The position numbers and the translations under genes are program-made. From NCBI RefSeq assembly GCF_003999195.1, contig NZ_RJVR01000192.1, positions 1-64,000 on the forward strand: a stretch of 64,000 nt of DNA, given 5' to 3'. Positions 34,891 through 44,339 of this stretch are shown here, piece after piece (the stretch's first letter is position 1; every line of letters begins with the position of its first letter). The notes beneath the pieces are model-generated. The model had not been told where the DNA came from, did no database searches, and worked only from the letters and a program-made list of their open reading frames with translations. The stretch is from Streptomyces soli. GTDB taxonomy: Bacteria; Actinomycetota; Actinomycetes; Streptomycetales; Streptomycetaceae.

Positions 34891-35247
34891 CTATCGTGCA
34901 CCAGTTGATCTGCCGTCCGTGAAGCCGGGCTGGGCAAGCGTGGCGCACATCACTCCCGCCATCGCCCCGCCCAGCAGATACAGATACGGTGCGACGCCGT
35001 TCGCGAAGAGGAAGTCGCCCTCCGGCCGGGACGAGCTGAGGAACAGCACTGTGGCCAGCCACAGCCCCGCCGGCACGATGGCGCCCACCCGGTTCCGGGT
35101 GAGCTTCGAACCGCCCCAGAACAGCGCCCCGCTGCCCGCGAGGGCGAGCAGCAGCCCGCCCGGGAACCACGCGTCCTGCACCAGCGCCCCGGCGACGGCG
35201 ACGGCCACCCCGAGCACGGCGAGCGCCAGGTAGGCGACGTACCTCAT
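34891..35247 (-). CDS. DUF6113-like small membrane protein
   Basis: The product is 118 residues with four membrane helices ([76 protein letters not shown]). It belongs to an unnamed Streptomyces family (I believe DUF6113). Its start codon overlaps the mshB stop by 4 bases (ATGA), so the two are translated together, which hints at an envelope or thiol-metabolism link without showing a function. Confidence 0.78.
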   Translation of the reverse strand: MRYVAYLALAVLGVAVAVAGALVQDAWFPGGLLLALAGSGALFWGGSKLTRNRVGAIVPAGLWLATVLFLSSSRPEGDFLFANGVAPYLYLLGGAMAGVMCATLAQPGFTDGRSTGAR

Positions 35248-36107
35248 ACGCCCACCCCCGCGAAGAGGTCGTCCTCCGGCTCGGCACCGGCGACGCCCCG
35301 CACCAACTGGTAGTACTCGGCGCCGAAGAGCGGCTGCCCGAGGTCGTTCGACAGGGCGAAGAAGAAGCCGTCGACCGCGATCTGGCTCAGGTGGGCGCGC
35401 ATCGCCGCCGTCTTGCGCTCGGCGTACGCCCCCTCCTTGTCGATGACCGCGGTGTACTCGGAGTCCTCCACGACGCCCGGCAGATCGTCCGGTGTCGCGA
35501 CGCCCTCGAAGGGGGCTTTCTGTCCGGCGGCCCGCAGCCGTTCGAAGCCCGCCTCGACCTCGGAGCGCGGCATGCAGTTCCAGTAGACCTTCGCGATGTC
35601 GATGCCCTCGTCCGCCGCCAGTTCGGCGGCGCGCATCGCGACCCGGTGCGCCTGGATGTGGTCGGGGTGGCCGTAGCCGCCGTTCGGGTCGTACGTCACC
35701 AGCACCTGCGGCCGCACCTCGCGGATGACCTCGAGGAGGTGTCCGGCCGCCTCGTCGAGGTCGGCCTGCCAGAAGCAGTCCGGCCGCTCGTTCTGGGGGA
35801 CGCCCATCATCCCGGAGTCGCGGTAGCGCCCGGGGCCGCCGAGGAACCGGTGGTCGGTGACCCCCAGTTCGGCCATGGCGGCGGCCAGTTCCCCGATGCG
35901 GTGCGGGCCGAGGGTGTCGTCCCGGTCGGGGGCGAGGTGCGCCAGCTCGGGCGGGATCACCTCGCCCTCCTCGCCGAGGGTGCAGGTCACGAGCGTCACA
36001 TGGGTGCCCTCGGCCGCGTACTTGGCCATGGTCGCGCCGTTGTTGATCGACTCGTCGTCCGGGTGGGCGTGGACGAGGAGCAGCCGACGGCCGGAAGTAA
36101 CTGTCAC
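35244..36107 (-). CDS. mshB: Mycothiol biosynthesis deacetylase MshB
   Basis: The product is 287 residues. It removes the acetyl group from N-acetylglucosaminyl-inositol in mycothiol synthesis. The zinc motif HAHPDDE lies at about residues 13-19 and the second ligand in [26 protein letters not shown] is a family hallmark. The length and the [12 protein letters not shown]-like segment match MshB better than the conjugate amidase Mca. GTG 36107 opens the conserved [13 protein letters not shown]; the longer frame to 36518 has no support. It is followed by the overlapping DUF6113 gene. Confidence 0.93.
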   Translation of the reverse strand: MTVTSGRRLLLVHAHPDDESINNGATMAKYAAEGTHVTLVTCTLGEEGEVIPPELAHLAPDRDDTLGPHRIGELAAAMAELGVTDHRFLGGPGRYRDSGMMGVPQNERPDCFWQADLDEAAGHLLEVIREVRPQVLVTYDPNGGYGHPDHIQAHRVAMRAAELAADEGIDIAKVYWNCMPRSEVEAGFERLRAAGQKAPFEGVATPDDLPGVVEDSEYTAVIDKEGAYAERKTAAMRAHLSQIAVDGFFFALSNDLGQPLFGAEYYQLVRGVAGAEPEDDLFAGVGV

Positions 36108-36124
36108 AGGACAGAGCCTACGGC

Positions 36125-36319
36125 TCAGAAGTTGATGTTCCCGATCATGCTGGCGACGTTGTTCGTGAGCTCCGTGATCGTCGGTGCCATCGACGACTTC
36201 GCCACGTAGAAACCGAGCAGCACACAGACCACCGCGTGTCCCCCCTTGAGTCCTGACTTCTTGACCAGGAGGAAGACGACGATCAGCAGCAGCACCACCG
36301 CCGAAATCGAAAGTGCCAC
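36125..36319 (-). CDS. 64-residue single-helix membrane protein
   Basis: An N-terminal hydrophobic helix ([15 protein letters not shown]) is followed by [21 protein letters not shown], a second shorter hydrophobic part, and a polar C-terminus ([13 protein letters not shown]). GTG 36319 has GGAGGTGAG with about 5 bases spacing. The layout is common in Streptomyces, including on plasmids and in phage-like regions, but no function is known. It lies 17 bases upstream of mshB in the same direction. Confidence 0.72.
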   Translation of the reverse strand: MALSISAVVLLLIVVFLLVKKSGLKGGHAVVCVLLGFYVAKSSMAPTITELTNNVASMIGNINF

Positions 36320-36540
36320 AGCGGCTCACCTCCAGGGCCTCAGGGTCCGACAGCAGTTGCCAAGCGGTTATTACCCACTCTCGGCAACGGATCATAACTT
36401 TGTGTCGTACCGCATAGGTCGGAGCACGGAAGCATGCGGGGGCGCATGGCCGGAATCCGTCGCCGCCGCTCACAACGCGCCCGCAACGCGCCCGCCGGAG
36501 TGCACCCCGGGGGCGCATACCGGGGGCCTACGCTCGCCGC

Positions 36541-38760
36541 ATGACCGAACCGCTGTCGTTCCCCCGCCAGTACGCCCGGACCCAGCGCTTCACCCTGGGC
36601 GCACCCCGGTCGTTCGCCGTCTCGCCGGACGGGGAGCGGGTGGCCTTCCTCCGCTCCCGTACGGGGACGGACCGGGCGCACCTGCTCTGGGTCCTCGACC
36701 TCGCCACGGGTGAGGAGAGGATCGCCGCCGACCCCGCCGCCCTTCTCGCCGGCGCCGGCGAGGAACTGTCCCCCGAGGAGCGCGCCCGCCGCGAGCGCAG
36801 CCGTGAGGGCTCCGCCGGCGTCGTCGGCTACGCCACGGACGACGCCGCCGAGCTCGCCGCGTTCGCCCTCTCCGGCCGCCTGTTCGTCGCCGATTTGCGC
36901 GCCGGAACCGCCAGGGAACTGGAGGTTCCGGGTCCGGTCGTGGACCCGCGCCCCTCGCCGGACGGCCGGCGGGTGGCGTACGTCTCCAAGGGCGCCCTGC
37001 GCGTCGTGGAAGTTGGGGCACTCCCCCGGACTCCGTCCGGTGGGGGTGCCCCCGGCGAAGCCAGGGGGAGCACCCCCACCCAGCGTCCAGTTGGGGGAGG
37101 GACGGCGGACCGGGCGCTCGCCGAACCGGAGGGCAAGAACATCACGTACGGCCTCGCGGAGTTCATCGCCGCCGAGGAGATGTCCCGCAGTCGTGGCTAC
37201 TGGTGGTCCCCGGACGGCACCGCGCTGCTGACCGCCCGGGTCGACGACTCCCCCGTCGACCGCTGGTGGATCGCCGACCCGGCCAACCCCTCGCAGCCCC
37301 CCGCCGAGGTCGCGTACCCGGCCGCCGGAACGGCGAACGCCGAGGTCACCCTCACCCTCATCCGCCTCGACGGCTCCGCCACCCCCGTCACCTGGGACCG
37401 TGAGGCCTACCCCTACCTCGCCCAGGTCCACTGGTCCCCCGCCGGGCCGCCGCTGCTGCTCGTACAGGCCCGCGACCAGCGCAGTCAGCTCTACCTGACG
37501 GTCGACCCGGGCACAGGCAACACCAGTGCCACGCACAGCGACGAAGACGAAATCTGGCTTGATCTTTTCCCCGGTGTCCCGGCCTGGACCAAAGATGGAC
37601 GACTCCTGCGGATCACGGACGAAAGCGGAGCAAGGGTCGTCGCGGTCGGCCAACTCCAGCTCACCGGGCCGGAGTTGCACGTACGCGCGGTCCTCGACAT
37701 CGCCGATGGCGACATCCTGGTCGCGGCCTCGGCGGGTTCGGCCGCCGCTCTGCCGGAGACCGGCGAGATCCATGTGTACCGGGTCCCGCTCTCCGGCGAT
37801 GCCGGCGCTGTCCGCTTGTCGGAGACCCCCGGGGTCCACTCCGCCGTCCGCTCCGGTGCGGTGACCGTGCTCGCGTCCTCGTCGCTGGACCGGCCCGCGC
37901 CCCTGGTGCGCGTCCTGCACGAGGGCGGCCCCGACAAGCCGCTGGCCGAGATCGCCTCGTACGCCGAGACCCCCGTCCTCACCGCCCGCCCGCTCCTGGA
38001 CGCCGCCGGCGACCGCCGGATCCCGTCCGCCGTCGTCCTGCCCACCGGCTACCGGGAGGGCGACGGACCGCTGCCCGTCCTGATGGACCCGTACGGCGGC
38101 CCGCACGGCCAGATGGTGGTCAGCGCCGGCCGCGCCTACCTCGAGTGCCAGTGGCTCGCCGACCAGGGCTTCGCCGTCGTCGTCGCCGACGGCCGCGGCA
38201 CCCCGGGCCGCTCCCCCGCCTGGGAGAAGGCGATCGCCCACGACTTCGCCGGCGTGACCCTGAACGACCAGGTCGACGCCCTGCGCGCCCTCGCCCGTAC
38301 GTATCCGCTGGACTTGACCCGCGTCGGCATCCGCGGCTGGTCGTACGGCGGCTACCTGGCAGCCCTGGCGGTGCTGCGCCGCCCGGACGTCTTCCACGCG
38401 GGCGTCGCCGGCGCCCCCGTGACCGACTGGCGGCTCTACGACACCCACTACACCGAGCGCTACCTCGGGCACCCCGACGAGCGCCCCGAGGTCTACGCCG
38501 CCAACTCCCTGGTCACCGACGAGGGCCTGTCCGGCGCCGCCGACCGCCTCCGGCCGCTCATGATCATCCACGGCCTCGCCGACGACAACGTGGTCGCCGC
38601 CCACACCCTGCGGCTGTCCTCCGCCCTGCTGGCCGCCGGCCGCCCGCACGAGGTGCTCCCGCTGTCCGGGATCACCCACATGACCCCGCAGGAGCAGGTC
38701 GCCGAGAACCTGCTGCTGCTCCAGGTCGCCTTCCTCAAGCGGTCCCTGGGCGTGGCGTAG
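36541..38760 (+). CDS. S9 (prolyl oligopeptidase/DPP IV-like) serine peptidase with a repeat-derived insertion
   Basis: The product is 739 residues. The first 460 form the beta-propeller-like domain; the rest is an alpha/beta hydrolase. The triad is S601 (GWSYGGYLAA), D681 or D682 (HGLADDN) and H713 (SGITHMT). No signal peptide, so it is cytoplasmic and probably trims Pro-containing peptides. Residues about 160-187 (from ALPRTPSGGG to PVGGG) are encoded by an in-frame palindromic intergenic repeat at 37015-37099, foreign to the family. The ATG at 36541 has TACGCT at 36529-36534, so the mRNA may be leaderless. Confidence 0.9.
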   Translation: MTEPLSFPRQYARTQRFTLGAPRSFAVSPDGERVAFLRSRTGTDRAHLLWVLDLATGEERIAADPAALLAGAGEELSPEERARRERSREGSAGVVGYATDDAAELAAFALSGRLFVADLRAGTARELEVPGPVVDPRPSPDGRRVAYVSKGALRVVEVGALPRTPSGGGAPGEARGSTPTQRPVGGGTADRALAEPEGKNITYGLAEFIAAEEMSRSRGYWWSPDGTALLTARVDDSPVDRWWIADPANPSQPPAEVAYPAAGTANAEVTLTLIRLDGSATPVTWDREAYPYLAQVHWSPAGPPLLLVQARDQRSQLYLTVDPGTGNTSATHSDEDEIWLDLFPGVPAWTKDGRLLRITDESGARVVAVGQLQLTGPELHVRAVLDIADGDILVAASAGSAAALPETGEIHVYRVPLSGDAGAVRLSETPGVHSAVRSGAVTVLASSSLDRPAPLVRVLHEGGPDKPLAEIASYAETPVLTARPLLDAAGDRRIPSAVVLPTGYREGDGPLPVLMDPYGGPHGQMVVSAGRAYLECQWLADQGFAVVVADGRGTPGRSPAWEKAIAHDFAGVTLNDQVDALRALARTYPLDLTRVGIRGWSYGGYLAALAVLRRPDVFHAGVAGAPVTDWRLYDTHYTERYLGHPDERPEVYAANSLVTDEGLSGAADRLRPLMIIHGLADDNVVAAHTLRLSSALLAAGRPHEVLPLSGITHMTPQEQVAENLLLLQVAFLKRSLGVA
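37015..37099. repeat. Palindromic repeat copy 4, in frame inside the S9 peptidase gene
   Basis: About 85 bases contain two hairpins: CCCCCGGACTCCGTCCGG with its GGGGG partner, and GTGCCCCCGGCGAAGCCAGG followed by GGGAGCAC. They match copies 1-3 in intergenic spacers. The copy is open in the peptidase frame and adds roughly 28 codons without disrupting the downstream catalytic domain. Confidence 0.82.
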
Positions 38761-38785
38761 GCCGCCCCCGGCAGCCGCCCGCGGC

Positions 38786-39853
38786 TCATCTGCGTCGCGG
38801 CGGCGGCCGCAGACACCCCGCCACTCCCGGGGGCGGCCCCGGGGGCGGCGGGGCGCTGGACCAGTTCCCGTAGGCCGGCATGGTCTGCGTGTCCTGCGTC
38901 GCCGTCGCCTCGGCGTCGTACGCCGTGCTGCCGTACTGCATGCCGTACCCGGACTCGTCCAGGGCGCTGAACGGCCCCTCCGCCCTCGGCACGAGCAACA
39001 GCGCCACCACCACGGCCACCACCACGGCGAAGCCCGCCGCGAACTGCCCCACCGTCACCGCCGGCGGCTTCGCCGTCGCGATCACCGGCACCGCCAGCGG
39101 CACCAGCAGCCACCCCACCGCGATCCCCAGCGGCCTCGCCACCAGCGTCCGCCTCAGCGCCGCCGCCCCGGCCGCCGCGCACAGCGCAGCCGTCGACCAC
39201 GACAGCCACCCGAACGGCGCACCGAGCAGCGAATTGACCAGATATCCGCCGGTTACCGTCCGCCAAAAGAACCCGGGCGGCTGCGCCTGCGTCCCGTCGC
39301 TCAGCCCCGTCCCGTAGATCCGGTCGAGCTGCCACACCGCCGTCATCAGCGCCACGATCAGCAACAACAGCCCCGCCAGCACCCCCGCCGCCGGCCTCGG
39401 CGGCGCCGGGTCCCAGCCCGGCAGCACCCTCCGCCGGTTCACCGCGATGCTCAGCAGCGCCACCGCCCCCACCACCTCGGCCGCCGCCGTCAGCACCAAC
39501 TGCCCCTGGATGTCCAGCCGCCCGTTCCACTGGCCGCCCAGAATCAGCACCGTCGGCGCCCGCAGTAACAGCGTCACCGCCCCCACCGCCCCGAACGCCC
39601 CGGTCGCCACCGGCCGCGTCGACGCCCCGATCGCCCCCACGTACAGCCCGAGCAGCGCCAGATCCACCACCGACGTATTCAGCGGCCCGCCCCCCAGCGG
39701 CACCGCCAGCCCCGCCCAGACCTGCCACAGCCCGTCCGCCCCCACCAGCCCTACATCCCGCATCACCCATCCGGCCTCGACCAGCACGAGCACCCCGCAC
39801 ACCGCCGCCCCCGCCCACCTCGCCGGGCGCGCAAGCGCGAATCCCTCCCGCAT
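38786..39853 (-). CDS. Polytopic membrane protein, unknown function
   Basis: The product is 355 residues with about eight membrane helices (WAGAAVCGVLVLVEAGWVM, ALLGLYVGAIGAS, VLAGLLLLIVALMTAVWQLD, FAAGFAVVVAVVVALLLVP) and a Gly/Pro-rich cytoplasmic C-tail (SSAPPPPGPPPGV). No catalytic or transport motif is recognisable. ATG 39853 is preceded by AGGAGG at 5 bases; the open frame upstream to 39976 is ignored. It converges with the S9 peptidase gene over 25 bases. A 35-base palindrome lies 100 bases upstream of the start. Confidence 0.65.
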   Translation of the reverse strand: MREGFALARPARWAGAAVCGVLVLVEAGWVMRDVGLVGADGLWQVWAGLAVPLGGGPLNTSVVDLALLGLYVGAIGASTRPVATGAFGAVGAVTLLLRAPTVLILGGQWNGRLDIQGQLVLTAAAEVVGAVALLSIAVNRRRVLPGWDPAPPRPAAGVLAGLLLLIVALMTAVWQLDRIYGTGLSDGTQAQPPGFFWRTVTGGYLVNSLLGAPFGWLSWSTAALCAAAGAAALRRTLVARPLGIAVGWLLVPLAVPVIATAKPPAVTVGQFAAGFAVVVAVVVALLLVPRAEGPFSALDESGYGMQYGSTAYDAEATATQDTQTMPAYGNWSSAPPPPGPPPGVAGCLRPPPRRR

Positions 39854-40286
39854 GGCGACCTCCTGGACTCCGGGCAGCAGCTCGTCCAGCCACCTGTTCC
39901 AGGTGATACGGCACATCCACACGCCACGTTCACCGGAGTCGCCCCAAACGGCAGCCGGCCGGGGTGACAATGTCACCCCGGCCGGCTTACGGCACCCGCA
40001 CGGCCGTACGCAGTTCAGCGTGCCGCGTCCGTATATCGGTGAGGCGACAGTTACGTTGCCGCCACGTTACGGAATTTGATCCCACTTCAGCACGAGATGT
40101 CCGATTTCAAAGAAGCGTGTCAAGCACGATCAAGCGACGATCTAAACAATCTTCGCTCAAGATGCACACTGTAGGGTTATCCCCACCCCTTTTGCTCTTG
40201 ACTGAGCGCTTAATCCATTGCGACAGTCCGCTCAACCACGGCGTTCATACACGCCACGAGTCTCTTTGGTGTGAAGGCAGATCTTT
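39854..40286. other. 433-base divergent regulatory region upstream of opp operon 1
   Basis: It contains a 35-base near-perfect palindrome at 39953-39987 and then about 250 AT-richer bases (40040-40286) before the operon 1 start. I see TTGACT at 40198-40203 but no convincing -10 partner. There is no coding evidence. GAAGG at 40273-40277 is the ribosome-binding site for the first operon gene. Confidence 0.55.
39953..39987. repeat. 17-bp perfect inverted repeat with a 1-base centre
   Basis: The left arm 39953-39969 (AGCCGGCCGGGGTGACA) pairs exactly with 39971-39987. The near-absent loop (TGACAATGTCA centre) is unlike a normal terminator and fits a dimeric regulator's operator or a cruciform. 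It lies between divergent genes. Confidence 0.7.
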
Positions 40287-41315
40287 ATGTCGAGTCCAAC
40301 CACGGCCGCGACCGAGCCTGAGCCGGTCCCGGCCGAAGCTCCGGCTGCCACCGAAGGGACAGGCAAGAGCAGCGACGAACACGTCGGACGCTCTCCAGGC
40401 CAGCTGGCCTGGCTCCGCTTCAGGCGTGACCAGACAGGTATAGTCTGTGCCGTCGTCGTTGGCATCTTTATTTTGGTCGCGATCGCGGCACCGCTGATCT
40501 CGAAGATCTACGGAAAGAACGCGTACAACCTCTACGGTCAGGACGACGGGCTGCTGAACAGCTACGGTCTGCCGATCGCCCCCAATGGCGGCATCAGCGC
40601 CCAGCACTGGTTCGGCATCGAACCCCAGCTGGGCCGCGACGTGTTCATGTTGCTGATCTACGGCATCCGCACCTCACTGCTGATCGCGCTCGCGGTCACC
40701 GTGCTCTCTGTGGTCACAGGTGTGTTGTACGGCCTTACCCAGGGGTACCTGAGCGGGAGGACCGACTACCTGTTGGGCCGGTTCTCCGACTTCATGCTGT
40801 CCTTTCCGTCCCAGTTGTTCTTCATCGCCTTCTCACCGGTGGCCATCTCGCTCTTTGTGGGCGTCGGCGATCAGGAGCCCTGGTGGGTGCGCCCATTCGT
40901 GCTCATCACCTTGCAGTTCCTGCTCGGCTGGATGGGCCTCGGCCGCCTGGTGCGGGCCCAGGTGCTGAGCCTGCGCGAGCGGGAGTTCGTCGAGGCAGCC
41001 CGGATCAGTGGCGCGTCTTCCCGGCGCATCATCCTCAAGGAACTGCTGCCGAACATCTGGAGCACCATCCTGGTGCAGTCCACCCTGATGCTGCCGGTGT
41101 TCGTCACTGCCGAGGCGGGCTTGTCCTTCCTCGGTGTCGGCATCCTCCCGCCGACACCGGACTGGGGCCTGATGTTCCAGACGGGTGCGACTTACTACCA
41201 GAACGACATCACCTTCATGTTCTTCCCCGGCATCGCGATGGTGATCTTCGTGGTCGCCTTCAATCTGCTCGGGGACTCGGTCCGGGACGCTCTCGACCCC
41301 AAGACCCTCCGCTAG
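40287..41315 (+). CDS. Oligopeptide ABC transporter permease, OppC/DppC type (bldKA position)
   Basis: The product is 342 residues. A cytoplasmic N-terminus of about 50 residues is followed by a first helix (IVCAVVVGIFILVAIAAPLI), an external loop and five more helices. The EAA loop (REFVEAARISGASSRRIILK) contacts the ATPases. It is one of two membrane subunits of a peptide importer. Its place as first gene, ahead of the binding protein, equals the S. coelicolor bldK order (permease, binding protein, permease, ATPase, ATPase). bldK imports an extracellular peptide signal needed for aerial growth; identity with it is inference from order. Confidence 0.88.
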   Translation: MSSPTTAATEPEPVPAEAPAATEGTGKSSDEHVGRSPGQLAWLRFRRDQTGIVCAVVVGIFILVAIAAPLISKIYGKNAYNLYGQDDGLLNSYGLPIAPNGGISAQHWFGIEPQLGRDVFMLLIYGIRTSLLIALAVTVLSVVTGVLYGLTQGYLSGRTDYLLGRFSDFMLSFPSQLFFIAFSPVAISLFVGVGDQEPWWVRPFVLITLQFLLGWMGLGRLVRAQVLSLREREFVEAARISGASSRRIILKELLPNIWSTILVQSTLMLPVFVTAEAGLSFLGVGILPPTPDWGLMFQTGATYYQNDITFMFFPGIAMVIFVVAFNLLGDSVRDALDPKTLR

Positions 41316-41422
41316 TGCGCTAGCTCGATCAAAGTTTGTTCAGGTCGTCGGCACCGGCCCCAGCTCAGGCGGCGCGGACCTCGGCATCGATGGCAGACAA
41401 AGTCACTGACAGGCAGGATTCC

Positions 41423-43198
41423 ATGAGAAACAGCAGAGCTCGCTTGGCGGCGGCCATCCTGGCGGCCGGCGCGCTGTCGCTCACCGCGGCGTGCAGCAGC
41501 GGCGGCGGCGGCGGCACAAGTGGCGGGGGCGCGGCTCCCTCCAAAGCTCCCGTTCCGAACTACGGCCTGGGAACCGCGGCCGACTCCACCGGTCCTGCCC
41601 CCGCGGTCCCCGGTGCGGTCAAGGGCGGCACGGTCCAGGACCTGGACCAGGCCGGCTTCGACTACCTCGACCCGGCCCAGCAGTACGTCAGTGACCAGCT
41701 GTCGGTGTCAGCGCTCTACGCCCGTACGCTCACCGGCTACAAGATCGACCCGAAGACCGGGAAGACGATCCTCGTCGGCGACCTCGCCACCAACACCGGC
41801 AAGCAGTCGGACGGCGGCAAGACCTGGACGTACACGCTCAAGGATGGCCTGAAGTTCGACGACGGCACGCCGATCACGTCGACGGACATCAAGTACAGCA
41901 TCGAGCGGCTCTACGCGAGCTTCGAGACCCAGGGTCCGCAGTACATCCAGTCCTGGTTGTACGGCCCCGACTACCGCAAGCTGTACACCGGCCCGTACAC
42001 CGGTAAGTCGATCCCGGACACCATCCTGGCGGCACCCAACTCGAAGACCATCGTCTTCCACTTCAAGTCCGCGCACGCGGACGCCCCGTACGCGATGGCC
42101 ATGCCGGTCACCGCCCCGGTGGAGAAGTCCAAGGACGACAAGGCGGCGTACAACAACCACCCGGTGTCCAGCGGTCCGTACAAGATCTCCAGCTACCAGC
42201 CGGGCAAGTCCCTCACCTTCGTGCGCAACCCTTACTGGGACCCCAAGACGGACCCGATCCGCAACGCCTACCCGGACTCCTGGAACTTCCAGCTGGGCAT
42301 TCAGCAGCCGGGTCTGACCCAGCGCATCATGGCCGGCTCCGGCACGGACAAGAACGCCCTCGACCTGTCCGGTGTGGCCGACCCGTCGCAGATGACCTCA
42401 CTGCTCAGCTCGAAGTACAAGTCGCGCACGATCAACCAGTACCAGCCGTACGTCGAGACCCTCAACATCAACACCAAGCGCATCACGGACGTCCGGGTCC
42501 GCCAGGCCATCGCCTACGCGTTCCCGATGTCGCAGGTGCAGCAGGCGTTCGGCGGCGCAGCCCAGGGCGACCTCGGTACCACGCTGCTCAGCCCGACCAT
42601 CGAGGGCTGGAAGAAGTATGACCCGTTCGGCAAGCTCGCCAAGCCCACCGGTGACATCGCGAAGGCCCAGCAGCTGCTGAAGGCGGCCGGTCAGCCGCAC
42701 CCGAAGCTGGTCTACGCCTACGCCAACACGCCGAAGTGGCAGGCCATCTCGCTGACCGTGGCGAACGCGCTGCAAAAGGCGGGCTTCCAGGTCGTCCGCA
42801 AGGCGATCGACCCGACCTCCTACTACACGGTCGTCGGCAAGGTGAACAACCAGTACGACATCTACCGCACCGGCTGGGGCGCGGACTGGCCGAACGCCTC
42901 GACGGTGGTCCCGCCGACGATGGACGGCCGTAACCTTCAGGACGGCACGAACAACTACTCGTTCCTGAACGACCCGCACATCAACTCGGAGATCGACCGG
43001 ATTCAGAAGGAGACGGACCTCACCAAGCAGGCCGCTGACTGGGAGGCCCTGTCGGAGTACGCGCTGCAGCACGACACCGCGCAGGTGCCGTTCATTTTCG
43101 ACAAGTACTTCAACGTCTACGGTTCCGGCCTGGGTGGCATCACCTTCAACTCGGTGTCGGGCGTCATCAACGCCAGCACCGTGTACGTCAAGAAGTAG
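41423..43198 (+). CDS. Oligopeptide-binding lipoprotein (SBP family 5; bldKB position)
   Basis: The product is 591 residues. The signal peptide ends at the lipidated cysteine C24 (LSLTAAC), followed by a Ser/Gly-rich linker. The SBP_bac_5 domain shows WTYTLKDGLKFDDGTPITST, SGPYKISSYQPGK and VRQAIAYAF, all typical of OppA/DppA. It captures peptides outside the membrane for the flanking permeases. ATG 41423 is used; the 107-base gap before it suggests extra expression control. A stable hairpin follows the stop, consistent with higher levels of this subunit than the others. Confidence 0.9.
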   Translation: MRNSRARLAAAILAAGALSLTAACSSGGGGGTSGGGAAPSKAPVPNYGLGTAADSTGPAPAVPGAVKGGTVQDLDQAGFDYLDPAQQYVSDQLSVSALYARTLTGYKIDPKTGKTILVGDLATNTGKQSDGGKTWTYTLKDGLKFDDGTPITSTDIKYSIERLYASFETQGPQYIQSWLYGPDYRKLYTGPYTGKSIPDTILAAPNSKTIVFHFKSAHADAPYAMAMPVTAPVEKSKDDKAAYNNHPVSSGPYKISSYQPGKSLTFVRNPYWDPKTDPIRNAYPDSWNFQLGIQQPGLTQRIMAGSGTDKNALDLSGVADPSQMTSLLSSKYKSRTINQYQPYVETLNINTKRITDVRVRQAIAYAFPMSQVQQAFGGAAQGDLGTTLLSPTIEGWKKYDPFGKLAKPTGDIAKAQQLLKAAGQPHPKLVYAYANTPKWQAISLTVANALQKAGFQVVRKAIDPTSYYTVVGKVNNQYDIYRTGWGADWPNASTVVPPTMDGRNLQDGTNNYSFLNDPHINSEIDRIQKETDLTKQAADWEALSEYALQHDTAQVPFIFDKYFNVYGSGLGGITFNSVSGVINASTVYVKK

Positions 43199-43208
43199 TT
43201 CCCGCGAC

Positions 43209-43247
43209 GGGCGGCCGGCCCCGGATCACCACCGGGGCCGGCCGCCC
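43209..43247 (+). terminator. Intra-operon hairpin after the operon 1 binding-protein gene
   Basis: A 16-bp perfect stem (43209-43224 with 43232-43247) has a 7-base loop, placed between the binding protein (stop 43198) and the next permease (start 43300). It probably stabilises the upstream mRNA or terminates partially. Confidence 0.75.
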
Positions 43248-43299
43248 CCGGATCTGACCGCGCGGCCGCCACCCGCGCCCCCACGGAAGAGCCTCACCG

Positions 43300-44283
43300 A
43301 TGCTCCGTTTCCTCGCACGACGCGCCCTCGGCGCGGCCGTCATCATCCTGGCCATCAGCCTCATCACGTATCTCCTGTTCTTCGTGCTGCCGACGGATCC
43401 GGCTCAGCTCGCCTGCGGCAAGAACTGCTCCAACACGCAACTGGTCGCGCAGATCCATCACAACATGGGCTTGGACCTTCCGGTCTACCAGCAGTACTGG
43501 GATTACATACGCGGCATCTTCGTCGGCCGCAGCATGCCCAGCGGGCAAAGCTGCCCGGCCCCATGCTTCGGCTTCTCCTTCGCCAACGACCAGCCGATCT
43601 GGCCGCTCATCCAGAACCGGTACCCGACCACGCTGTCGCTGGCCATAGGCGGGTCCGCCGCCTTCCTCCTCATCGGTGTCGGCCTGGGCATGCTGTCCGC
43701 CTGGCAGCAGGGCAAGACCTTCGACCGCGTCGCCAGTTCCGTCTCGCTGGTCGGCAACTCGGTCCAGATCTACTTCATCGGCCCGCTGGCCATCGCGCTC
43801 TTCGCCGACAAACTGGGCTGGCTCCCCCACGGAAGCGACCCGACGTGGTCCTCCGACCCCATCGGCTCGCTCACCAACATGATCCTGCCCTGCCTGGTCA
43901 TGTCGGTCATCTTCTGGTCCAACTACAGCCGCCAGACCCGCTCCCTGATGATCGAGCAGCTTTCCGAGGACCACATCCGCACCGCACGCGCCAAGGGCAT
44001 GTCGTCGAGGTACGTGTTCTACCGGTACGCGCTGCGCGGTGCCGCCGCCTCCATTATCACCATCTTCGGCATCGACCTCGGTACCGTCCTCGGCGGCGCG
44101 ATCATCACCGAGGCTACGTTCGGCCTGCACGGCCTGGGCATGCTCGCCGTCAATGCGGTGGGCTCGCTCGATCTGCCGCTGGAGATGGCCGTGATGCTCA
44201 TCAGCGCGAGCTCCATCGTGATCGTCAACGTCATCGTCGACGCCTGCTACGCCGTCATCGACCCGCGGGTCCGGCTCGCCTGA
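43300..44283 (+). CDS. Oligopeptide ABC transporter permease, OppB/DppB type
   Basis: The product is 327 residues. It begins MLRFLARRALGAAVIILAIS, the usual OppB-type first helix, followed by a loop with paired cysteines (CGKNC; CPAPC), five further helices, and the EAA loop in DHIRTARAKGMSSRYVF. With the permease at 40287 it forms the channel. In the bldK order it is the third gene. The start codon lies in CACCGATG with GGAAGAG upstream. Confidence 0.9.
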   Translation: MLRFLARRALGAAVIILAISLITYLLFFVLPTDPAQLACGKNCSNTQLVAQIHHNMGLDLPVYQQYWDYIRGIFVGRSMPSGQSCPAPCFGFSFANDQPIWPLIQNRYPTTLSLAIGGSAAFLLIGVGLGMLSAWQQGKTFDRVASSVSLVGNSVQIYFIGPLAIALFADKLGWLPHGSDPTWSSDPIGSLTNMILPCLVMSVIFWSNYSRQTRSLMIEQLSEDHIRTARAKGMSSRYVFYRYALRGAAASIITIFGIDLGTVLGGAIITEATFGLHGLGMLAVNAVGSLDLPLEMAVMLISASSIVIVNVIVDACYAVIDPRVRLA

Positions 44284-44339
44284 GCGCGGCCCGACCCCCA
44301 ACCGTGATCAGCGCACCACCCCGGTAGGAGAACCCGCCC

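Noticed and set aside
33155-35233. 692-codon plus-strand frame opposite the peptidoglycan-binding-domain gene
   Set aside because: Gly/Arg-rich antisense shadow of the Pro/Ala-rich disordered region, with no start signal.
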